In this document: one piece after another, positions 39,901 to 51,900 of the stretch
Layout of the letters: every line of letters starts with the position of its first letter
How positions within the stretch are numbered: position 1 is the first letter of the stretch
Assembly: GCA_000469685.2 (NCBI GenBank)
Contig: LS997565.1
Span: forward strand, 10,918,505 to 10,982,504
Length of the DNA: 64,000 nucleotides
Reading direction: 5' to 3'
Source of the DNA: Haemonchus contortus
Taxonomy: Eukaryota > Nematoda > Chromadorea > Rhabditida > Trichostrongylidae
The notes under the pieces: model-generated
What the model was told of the DNA's origin: nothing
What the model saw: only the letters and a program-made list of their open reading frames with translations
The model's database searches: none
Made by a program: the position numbers and the translations under genes

Positions 39901-42900
39901 GGGCTTAGACTAACTGCTCAGTAGAAAAGTAAGTAAAACACTGTAATCAGCTCGATTTATACTTTCCTCCCACCCTTAGCGCCTCTTATTTTAACTCGGC
40001 GCCAGTGTTATGGTGATTATTCTCGAATTCATTCAATTATAGTGAAAGGCAACACAAAGCGAGCTATCACCGGGTTGGAGCTGACTTTACTTCAGAAAGT
40101 GATGGAATTGGGGAGTATTTAAAGGTACACTGTGATAACTGTAGTGAATAACTTACCTGTAGACTTTGTTAACGATACTATCATTATCCGAGCCCTCTGC
40201 CCCGGATTCAGTCATTCTTCTTTCTCTATCGCTGACCGGATCCAAGCCAAATGTGTCGCGATAGTATACCACAGGTGGAAAAGAGGGAGTATACTGTAAT
40301 GGGAGTTGATATATTGAGCATATTGCACAACGCTTCAGAAGCTCAAAAAAGAGAAAAGATAAAAGATAAAGGACAAAGTCTTGGGGCGTTAATCAATCCC
40401 GTCTGTGGAATGCGCCCACCCATTTGACTTCTATTCGAGATACTAGTGACGAATTGAATGCGTATGAGATCTATACAACGAATCGCGGTGGCTAGCCGAT
40501 GTACAAGTCAGTGCTTTTCTCCTTCCAGACGAGTCTGGCACCAATTGACCGATCTCGGAGGGATTGAAGGCTTGGTTGTCTCAGACTGATGCCGATCCGA
40601 GACGCTTATCAGTGATCATGCGTATGATATAGTGCTCCATTTGCTACTGCGCCACCTCCGTCCGAAAGAAAATATCGCCAAAAAATTAAAGTTGTAATGA
40701 AAGAAATGAAGAAGTAATCTTATAATCTTTTTTTTTTCACAGAACGATTTTTTGCATCATTATTTATGTCAATTTCCGAGTACTGGCGGGCTACACAGGC
40801 GGCTGCTCGGTGAGCCTTATCATCTGAAGAAAAACCGCTCACCTAAAAACTCCACTTTGATCGATGACTACAAGTTAGTGAAGTTGGAGTGTTAGAGTGT
40901 ATGTTTATCTTGAAAAGAGGGATACGATCAGTACTCAATCAATAAAATAGTTCAATGGAGACATAGAAGATAATTATAATTCAAACATATGGCAGACAGG
41001 AAAAAAAATGGAATTGGAATGCGAGGGCGCATCCAAAAAGAGATTGGTTGACGTCAAAGACCTTTATTCTTTGTCTTCGGCAGAATCCTCGAGGTCGAGG
41101 ACGAAAAATGAACTCTTTGACGTCGACCACTTTCTTTTTTGTCCTACCCGCCTTCTGTCGTTGAAGAAGAAACTCTATTTTGTAGAACCTCAAAAACTCC
41201 CGATTTTTTTCGTCTCGCGACAGTATTTTCTTCAGGGCAGTCGTGGTGTAGGGCAAGAGCCGCACGCTATCACGGGCACGATCCTGGGATTGGACCCGGG
41301 TTCGATTCCCTGGGCGAGACCAACGGAGATTTTCTCCCCCCTGGATCGGCTAATTAGTACCAGATTCGTCTGAGAGGATAAAAGCACTGACTCATACATC
41401 GGTTAGCCACCGTAAACTGTTGTACTCGCCGCATACACATTCATTCGCTACTACGGTTTTGAAATGGAAGTCGAACGTAGTGCGCATCCCAGAAATGAAA
41501 CTGAATAATGCTGGAGAATTCCACTACTTTTCACTGACATCCCACGGACCTCGCCTTGCTTCTGTTATATTCTGTTCTTTCTTTTTTCTCGGTCAATACT
41601 CAAAATTGGACGCTCATCCTTTGGCTCTGAAGGCCTCATTATTCAGGCCATTAGGGTGTAGATTAACATTTTCGCAGAAACCAAGCGTTCACCATGGCTT
41701 TAATTGGACAACACAGAGTTGATTGCGTTTTTTAAACTTTCATATAGTGAATGGCACGAATTAATGAATGTTGGAGAGGTGGATGGTACGGTATCGAGGG
41801 CCAGTTCACGATAAAAGACGGTTGTTGGGATATCCTCCTAGGTCCAATCTGTGGCTCCATGTATACTATGTATGCGCTATTCAGATCGGAAAGCTGCCTA
41901 AATAGGGCGTTATAAGGTCAGAAGAATTTATCAGCGTCTGCCACGCCCAAAGACAGACAAGTTTCAACGGTGGCACCATTAACAAGGGCACCCACGTTGA
42001 AAATTCAGCCAAGTAGTCATGACCCAACGGGACAAAGGAATATGGACATTTTTTGGCTTGTTGACTTAACAGCACATTTTGACATTTTTGGCTTAACAGT
42101 ACTTTACGCAGTCGCAACGACTGAAAATCTCGTCCGATTACACCTCATATGCCATTTTCCATCATAGTAAGCTCCATGGACACTAAAGTATTAGGTTGAT
42201 GCATAATTATTGCGGTTTTTTTGGCGGCTTTTTTTCTCTCGATAGAATTTGAATATTGGGTTCGGGTTTTTTCTAGAAATGATCTACTTGATTTTCTCTA
42301 TAAGAATATACTCAAAAAACCATCAGCATATTCGCGGAATAAGGCTTAACTACTTCGAGAAAGATTGGAAGATGGCACAGTCATTCCGCGATCTCAGTAA
42401 CTTTTCGGCGATCGAGCAATTAGTCAGAGCCAACCAAGAAATGGGATCTGCCCCTACATATTCATCAGCAGAAACTTTTATGGCTAATCTCGTCAACCGC
42501 TCATCGAAAAAATGGCTAGAGAATAGACGTGACGTCGATTTGGATGACTTGATGGCCGCTGTCAAGGCGTGGATCGCCCGTAAGGATCAAAACTTCTTCG
42601 CTATTGGGATCCGACTAACTAATCAATGGGAAGCAGTGCTTGACGTAGATGATGAATAAGTTACGGAGTAATTGTTTGAATATGTCTTTGCTTAGTATTT
42701 CTATAGTTTCTTTAAGTAAAATTTGCTGGAAAAAATCCGCAATACTAATGCATAAACCTAATATATAGGGGCAGGTGAAATGCAGGGGAAATAGAAAATA
42801 TCGAAATAATCGTGCTTGACCGTCAGGAAATCATGTGCACCTTAACTAGAACACCTAATGAACGATCGCCGACAAGTTACTGAGATCGCGGAATGAGTGT

Positions 42901-45900
42901 GCCACCTTCCAACATTTCTCGAAAAAGTAGAGCATAATTGCGCGAATATGCGGATGGTTTTTCGAGCATATTCTTGTAGAGGAAATCAAGTAGATCATTT
43001 CTAGAGAAAACCCGAACTCAATATTCAAATTCTATCGAGAGAAAAAAAGCCGCGAAAAAATCCGCAGTAATTATGCATCAACCTCATACGTCCATTGAAT
43101 TGTAGTGAACTGGCTACAATATGTACATTCGAAATCGGCCAATCATCACTAGTTTTGTCTTTACATGAGTGGTGCCCACTCGAGCAGACCTAGGTACAAC
43201 CTAGAAAATCAGCCTATCACCTGTTCATCGTACACATCAATTTTTTTTTGTTTTTTCAAAAACATCGGTCGTAATGTGGGTTTTACATGTTTTTTTAATA
43301 AAGAGGGGTAGGTTTGTCGTTCACCAACTTTTCGGAGGTGATCGGAGTGGCTGCCGAGCAATTGGAGATGACAGCCTAGCAGACTGGCAGCAACTTTGAG
43401 CGCTTGGGGTACGCCAGAGGTTTCTCACGCAGCATTTTGTTTTAGACCGATTTGGGCTGCTTTATGCGGACAACTTTAGATTTCCGAATGAAAAGATATA
43501 TCAGAAAGATGAAAATTATGATAACAATAAAAATAATTTTTGCGAATGCAGAAAAAGTCCTGCCTCTCCTTTGAGGAAAACAAAAAGGAACGCTTGAGAA
43601 CGTCTCAATTTCAGGCTCAGGGATACTGAAAGTCGTTCGAAGTTGAAGGCTAGGAACCTCCCTTCCAATTATATTTGTTCATTTTGGGAAGAATACGCTA
43701 CTATGAGAAGATGAATAAGTGGAATAGAAGAAACTGCCTCCCAATCGATCATTTGAATGGGTCGGCTTTGAGTTTGTTTCTCAAGCACTTCATGAAACTT
43801 ATTTTTAGCTTGAATTGCTTCTAACAGTGAGCCTTTTATGGATTTATTCCAGGAAATAATCTCGAAATCTAACAAATTGATATGTTTTCAAACAATTCTT
43901 TACATTTTGAGAAGTCAGGGCTATTTTCACATTTGCGAGAGAAAATTAAATCCAAAATCTTTTTGTTATTAATATTAGGTTGATGCATAATTATTGCGGA
44001 TTTCTTTGCGGCTTCTTTTCTCTCGGTAAAATTAAACTTTTGAATTCGGGAGTTTTGTGGAAATAATCTTCTCGCTTTCCTTAACAGAAATATGTTTAGA
44101 AAGTCATCTTCATATACGCCAAATTATGCTCTATTACTTTGAGAAATGTTGGAAGACGGCCCACTCATAACATGATTTCAATGAACTTCTCGGCGATGGA
44201 ACAGTCAGCCAAAGTCGAATAAAGAATGGAATTTGCTCCTACGGTCGCCCAATCCACCAACGAAACTCCTATGGATTATCAAGTTGATCGCCCGTTGAAA
44301 AATTAGTTAACGACCAGAACTTTCGACGAAGTGGATGGCTTGATGGCTAACGTCCAGGCGTGATCGCTTCCAAGAATCGAGAAGTCTTCGCTCGTGGAAT
44401 CCGACGCCTAGCAAATGGGAAGCAATGTTTGACGTACATGGCGGATATATTCCGGAGCAATTATTGAACATGCTTTTCTAAATATTTCTATCCCCTAAGT
44501 AAAATTTGCTGAAAAAATCCGCAATAATTATGCATCAACCTAATACAATTTCAATGTTTCCAACATATGTACTTAATATGAAGGAGGACATCTGAAGTAA
44601 CTGGTAAATCCCGTGATATTTCTGAAGCAGTGTCGTACATATAGCCGATAGCCCATAGCTAACACATCAGATCTCGAGAACATAAAACAACGCTCGAACA
44701 CCTCGTATAATATTTATAGACTGAACGCGATCGGGTTTTCATCTGATCAATCGATAGAGCTCGTAATTTATCTCCGGAGAACGACCCCCGTCTCAGTCGA
44801 CTTTAAAATGGCTTCATAGCACTGAAGCTCTAGTTTTTCATTGGCGAGGTGACAATGGTGTTGATGGCCATAACTGTCAATCAAATGGACACATTAGTAC
44901 CCACAGGAGCTGCAGTAGCAAGTGAACAAAGTCTAGAAGACATAATGAACCTATTGGCCACCATTTTTCACTTTGGGCTAACATTAGGGTTTTTTCTAAA
45001 AGGACTCTATTAGTTCCCGTGGTGAAATGAGAACCATCTGCCTCTTTTCCGTGTAGCTGATATCCCTTGCAGAAGTCAGTGAATGTTTTGAGTTAAAGGC
45101 ATCGATTTACAAAAATTCCAGCTGTTCAAAGGTTTTGGCCACAACATGAAATGTCGAGTAAACTTTACTAGTAAGTTGTTCTTCACAGCAAGGGCATTGG
45201 TCCGAGATTCTCGAGAAGAGGAAAGTGCGTGAAAGTTGTGTGTGCTGCTTAAAGCACCCAGCTTTTGACAAAGAGAGCTGCACCAGCTTATCGATTGACC
45301 AGAGCCAAATGACTGCGAAAATCAGCAGATGATCCTTTCAGCGATGTATATGAGAGAAAAATCAAAAGAAATCTCGAAATTCGCGATATTACGAAATTTC
45401 TCATCCGCATGAGCGAATATAAACGATTCAGAGGCCATGGCCAAAAAGAGAAGTCAAAGAGTTTATAGAATATTCAATGAAGAGTCAAGAGGTCTGGGAA
45501 AACTTCAGGGGTCTTATGGGACTTCATCAGGGACAGCGAGGCTTCTAGATGAATATATAGAGCGATTGAGATCTTGTTTAGGGCCAAAAGTTAATTGGGG
45601 CTAGCCCCTCATCTCTGAGGGCATATATTTCACAAAATAAAGCCAAAATAGGATTTCCTAGGACTCACCTTATTGTCGTTAGTCCGGAATGGGATTGGTG
45701 CTGCCATGTTGGTGAGTAGTGAGTGGAGAGGGAGGTGACACAAGTGGCTGAGGCACGCACGCACACACACACGACGAACCGCTGAGCAGGGAGCCTCCGG
45801 GGCTGTTACACCATGCTATCGGCACCGATTCCAATGGATTTCTCCCAAAGTCACTTTTCATGAGATTACTGATCCGTACTTTTCAGTAATCGCTGATGTT

Positions 45901-48900
45901 TATTTTACCTAATGGTTATTTTCTTCGTAACTTCTTAACCAGAAGTTATGCTGATATGATCCTCTTGTTAGCCTGGGCAATCTAGAGGCGTTTGCTATAT
46001 GTCCTGAATCAGCACCGTTTCCGGGTGATTATAAAAGTCTCAAGGACAAATTCGTTTTGGCGTTAGTGAATACCATCGAGCTGTGCACCCACAAATTCGA
46101 CTACCATTCAGGATCTCAGTGGCATATTGAATGCGTATGTGGCCTATACAATGACTTGCGGTGACCAGCTGATGTAGAAATCAGTGAATTTATCCTTCCA
46201 GACGATCTGGTACCAGTTAAACGACCCCAGAGGGATGTAAGACTTTGTTGGCCTAGGAGTATACCGGTCCGGATCCAAACCGGTGACCATGAAATAGTGC
46301 GCCGTTTGCCACTACACCACCACGGCCATCAGCAGTAGCTACATTCGGGGAAGTGGTGTAGTGGCAAGTGGCGCACTATATCACACGCATGGTCAGAGGT
46401 TTGAATCGCGGATCGGTGCCCGCCTAGGCCAACCAAGCCTTCCATCCCTTTGGGGTCGGTGAATTGGGACCAGACTCGTATGGGAGGATAAAAGCACTGA
46501 CATGTACATCGGCTGGCCACCGCAAGTCATTGTATAGACCACACATACGCACTCATTACGCCACTACGATTCTGAATGGAAGTCGAGTGCGGGGGCGCAT
46601 ACCTCAGACGGGATTGATTAACGCCAAGACTTTATCCTTTTGTCCTTTAATGTAGTACCTTTGAAAATTTCATAGTCAGTGGCAGTTAATAGGGAGCCGA
46701 ATGCGTAGGATTCCTATATTGAATCAGTCAAGATTCAGCAGATTATCGTTCATTCTAGCGACTTTTTTGATTTACTTCCGATAAAATCCCGTAAATGCTG
46801 GATCGGAATGGGATCATGTTATCGTTCGATCACATTGACATACATATGTCTACCTGCCGAGGGCAAGATTTGTGTGATGATCGGCTGGTCCATATGTTCC
46901 CCCATGATGTCATGTGTTGATCGGAGAAATTCTGGCCATCGCCCAAGCAGGTGTCGTTTTAAATTAGTACGAATAAAAAGCCACAGCACCTTGTCAGTTA
47001 CCACCTCATCTCAGACTGAACCTTTTCAGAAGTAGAGTCCCAGTGGTGTAAGTAATGAAAAGCACAGTGGTTGAAAGCACAAGCACGGAATGCGTGGTGG
47101 TACTTCTCTCCGAATTCCCACAGCAAGCGAGAGTGATTCCGCGGCGGCCACCTTATTCTTTCACGGAGAATTCGAAGCTTTCCTTTCATGGCGCGCGACT
47201 GCCGAACTGATGCGGCGAAAGCGGCGCGATTTTCGGAGAGAAGTTACCACACCCGCATGGAATCATACTTAGTGAAGATCAGTAATCCTTGGGAGACTTT
47301 TCATAACGAACTTCAGCAGAAAACAAACGTAAACAAAAACAAATAGATGATGGAAGTAAGTTGCTGCTCGCTGGTTCCGTGCCTTTTCGCGATCCGTCAG
47401 TACTGAAAATACACCATCTGCCAGTTCGATTACACTTTTCCTAGGTTTTTGCCTGCTGTGTTTATTCCACATGTCGACTCTCCTGTGTTATAAAGCTCTA
47501 GTAGAATAGCTGGAGAGTCAGGCTCTGAAGTGTTTCTCTGATCGTTGCCTAGCTCAAATGTAGTGGAAATCCCAACAACAATCAGAATTTTTCAAAAAGA
47601 TCAGGCATTTCATTTCAAGCGTGGTCTATGATTTTTTGAAGTATGGCTTTGCCCTGAGCAATGTCCTTCACAGTTCATCCTTCCTTCCCTCCTTCCTAGG
47701 CGATATAGATGCTAATCAAACGACTCCTGGAAGATGAAATTAGGATATGCCGCAGCCACCGGGTAGCATTTTTGAGTCTTTTTTTGCCGCCTCTTTGTTC
47801 GCTCCATGAAAGCTCAGAAGAAAATGAGCGCTTTGTTTGTGAGCATAACATGTGCTGAAATCGGAGCGGGTTTTTTCAAAAAGCAGAAAAAAATTCAGGG
47901 GCTTCTCTCGAGCTGGATATCCCTTTCCGCACGCATCGCTTTGTAGGAGACTACTGGGGTTGGGTAATTCTCCTATCTATAGTATGAAGTTAGGAACAGT
48001 TAGGTAAGGTAGGTGTGAGCACTGTGCTGCTTTCTACCGCATACCCGGACAATGGTCAATTTTTCCATACTTTGCCATCCCTGGCCCCTGTTACCTGTCC
48101 AGCCTGGTAACCCTTATACCTGGCCACTGCTTACCGTTCAGAATAACTGATTCTAGATATAAAGCTTTCCTTTTCAGCTCAAGAAGGCGTTGGAGACGAT
48201 ATCCAACATCAGTGTGAATGTTGTTGACTACAATGGGTAAGTCTCTCAGAACTCTTCCAATTACCACTTCAAGACGATGATTTTTGGTTGCAGCAAAGTT
48301 CCATTCCTCGAACAACTTGCCTCCACCCACAACTCGGACGTCTTCATTGGAATGCATGGTGCCGGACTCACTCATCTTCTATTTCTCCCAGATTGGGGAG
48401 CTATTATGGAGCTGTAAGTGGACTTAATTGGTTCTGAAAAGCAGAGAATTCTTGGTAAACAGCGAGCACTCAAGTGTTAGGGCGAAAATGGTTCAGACAA
48501 ACGGAAATAAAAATGAATGGAAGAGTTTTTAGCTTTGAACAGGCTTGATTGGGGATGTGCTCGCTGGCTAATGAGCAGCTTTCCAGAAAGTAATTTTAGT
48601 CCCGTGGATTTTAGATTGGGGTGCTATTGTGGAGCTGTGAGAGACATAATACTGGTACTATACCGAGGGGTTGACTTCTCCTCTGGTCTCGCCAAGTTGT
48701 TTTCGATCTTCATATATGAAAACCCGTCTTCAAGCCTAGCAAAACGGTTTTACTGTTAATGGACCCCCTTTGAGTTTTACGGCTGAATTCTATTCCGGTA
48801 TAATCGGCCTTTTCAAGCAAAAGGACCACTTCGTGCTTATGAGTGAAAGCTGCTAAATATTCTTCAGAAAAAATTGGTTTTGAAGGGCACCCAAGTACTT

Positions 48901-51900
48901 TTCATTGTTTTGATTACGTCATTCTGTTCTCCCTTCGTCACCAGTTTCATCGTGAGTGCAAGTCAGCTGTCATCGAGCTTAGCGCTTTGCTTTGTGTACA
49001 CTTTTGATGCGAAAGCGTATCCATTTTATGAAAGCGTTAGGCGAAATGTGCTAAGTGTTCGTCAGCACTTATCACTCCGCTGCATACATGTGCTATGACG
49101 ACTAGACTGTAGCTCCTCAAAAATGAAACGAAAATGGAGTTTTTATTTATAAGAATTGGCCCAGAATCTACGTCAATTGCAACGGAACCAGGAAACAGTC
49201 AAGGAGGTGATTAGACTCTAATAGGTCCGATTTACGCGGATCCTATAAGTACAGCTTCTGCTTCTAGTACAGCTTCGGATCTATGGAAATGGATAACTTC
49301 CTTCCCTGTATCTTGGTTCCAAGGATCCATCGAGTTTTATCAGTTCCCTTCTAGATTGCTTATAGATTCCACTAACGTTGATCCCGGTTTAAATGTATTC
49401 TTACTTATTCTTTGGAGGCACAGCTCACGATAACTCCGATGTATCTCAAAATATGGAAGCTATGGTGCGGAATAGTGCAAAAATGTCGAAGAAAGCGCAA
49501 AAATCGGCTGATTAAGGAATGAAAGGGTTCAATAAAGTATTAAGAAAGGGTGGTACGAGATTGTTGTACGAGACTATATGTCTGTAACCGTCTGAGTGTC
49601 TCTTACGTGAGCGTACTATTTGCCGGCGTCTAGCGACGCTCCACTTCATTGTGAGTGATGCAGCCTTGATAAGGCCGTCATAACACGGCCACGTTTGCGT
49701 GTGTACGCCGGCCAAGCCGGTTTTAAAGCCCTTAACCCATTGCGTACCGTAGCGCTTTCGCGCTGGCTGATGCATGTACCCGGCATTTTCTTCAGAATCG
49801 ACGCCCCGAAGTGACTCGCGGGGTACCGCACGCGGCCACACAAAGCGGTTTCCTGAAGGAATCGCAAGGTATGTGATGTTCAAACTTCATTCAAACTCCA
49901 CAGTGATTCTGGACAAAAACGCGGCCACGCAGAGGCGAAGGGGCGTCTTGCACCATGTGCACACCATGCGGCACACACAATGGGTTAAGACGCCCTGTGG
50001 AGATTGCTTTTCCACCCAACAATGTCCGATGTGCTACCCTTGCGTGCCACAGGTTCATGCTGGGAGGAAATTCCAGAAACCACCTTTGTCGTGAACTGTG
50101 AATGTAAATGTACCTAGAGCTGTGCCTTTAGGGACATTTACAAGGTTTTATTATGTTTTTTCCCTTTATTTTTGCAAATATCGGCTGATTAGTGTTCTGT
50201 AGTGAACGAACCAAATCGAAACGAAGCCCAAGGTGAGAGGATACCATGAAAGTTTAAAATCTCAATCTCGCATTTTGCTAGTGTAATAATTGAGAATCCT
50301 TGTACTGAGACTTGTATCGAGTGAAGTGCCCGAGCAAGCTCACCTGAGTAAGGTTGTGGAACGAATTTCAGATACAATTGTGATGATCGGAACTGTTACA
50401 AGGATTTGGCTCGGCTTCGTGGCGTGAAATATTTCACCTGGGCCTCTGATAAGGTTGTTGTATGTCCAGCCAATGTCAATGGTACTCGTATATTAGCGTG
50501 TATACGTGCTTGATTACAGCATCACCTGATCTATCCTGAAAATGATGGCCTACATCCGCAAACGGGTAATCCCCACAAGAAGTTTACGAACTACAGATTT
50601 GACCCTGACGAATTCGTACGGCAGGTGAAAATGGTAAGTTCCGTTTTGCTTATACCACATTTGCAGTAAGCAGTGAACGATGGTCCATGGGGTAACGGGC
50701 TATTGTGTCTGTTGACAGGGTTGTTGTATCTGAATAAGGGGAAATATACCTCGCAGAAAAGGTAGATTAGCCGTCGCAGTTTTGCCAACTTCGTGGTGTT
50801 AAGTCGGGTGGGATTTTTGTTAAGGTTTTATTTTGCATCTTTTACCCACACACAATCCAGTCTCTTTCGTTCGCGACCTAATCTAGCCTTCCATTCCTCA
50901 GGGATGGATCTTTCGTTCAGTAAGAATTAGTAACCGGCATGGAAATCGTATGGAAAATGTAGCCGCAAATTGTCTCCCTACCAGGATGAGAGGTCCAGAT
51001 ATGGTTCTAGCAGTAAGAGGGTATTACAGGGAGGTATCCAATCTTCTACGGATCTCCTTCACTCTACGGATCTCCTTCACTGAGTTCTCTCTCACTGAAG
51101 GGTCCCCAGCCGGTTAGTGACGAGGCTACGTAGGGCGTCCCCAGGTGGCGGATAGGGGAGTTAATCGCCGACCAAAAGTCACCAGTACTTGCCCAGAGAC
51201 GCAGATGGATTCAGGGGATGGACTCCTTGATTCTGCTGTGCTGGGTCGATATACCCTCTGTTCCTCGCAGGCGATCCACGCATACGTGTGTGGAGAGTCT
51301 GTGGGTGCAGTTGGTATCCTGCCCATCGACTCGGCCAAAAGCTTGCATTCGAATGACGAACAAGTCACACTGGGAAGTATCTGGGAGGCGATTCGGGGCC
51401 GCCTCCAAAAACAAAGCCCCTTGTCCAACCCCCCACGTCAGAGCCTGGCAAGCTACACGATGGGTTTTTCTTTCACCGCCAGAAACAGTAATAAAAATGG
51501 GCCTCATTCCCCTGAACCTGAGGGAGCCCCCAATACGGCAGCGTTGGGTAGGACCGCTCGGGAGAGGCTGCTAAAATCTCAGGGCCAAAACAGGCTGCCC
51601 AAAAGGAGAAGGACTAAGATGGCGATCTGTACTTTCAACGCACGGACGCTTGCATCGGAAGCGTGTATAGAAGACCTGATGATGCAAGCTAGGAAGATCA
51701 AGTACGACGTCATCGGACTGACCGAGACGAGAAGGCATCGCCCGCTGCACGCTGTATTTGAGACTGGAGAAGAACTGTTCCTTGGAACATGCGACAGTAA
51801 AGGCGTCGGCGGCGTAGGTGTCCTCGTCAACACGCACTTGGCCATGAACATCGATTCGTACGAAAGCTTAACAACCCGAATCGGACGTTTGCGATTAAGA

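Larger units (their letters stand above)
45708..48177. other. EOGT giant intron, right part
   Basis: Contains the inverted SINE pair (46040-46650) and a GC-rich stretch at about 47090-47270 of unknown nature. No exon supported. Confidence 0.4.

Noticed and set aside
41237..41330. Possible true tRNA gene
   Set aside because: The perfect B box is followed by the SINE body found elsewhere, and the arms do not close into a cloverleaf, so it is a SINE head.
49512..49883. 123-codon minus ORF in an EOGT intron
   Set aside because: It overlaps half of the TTAA MITE and shows no coding features.
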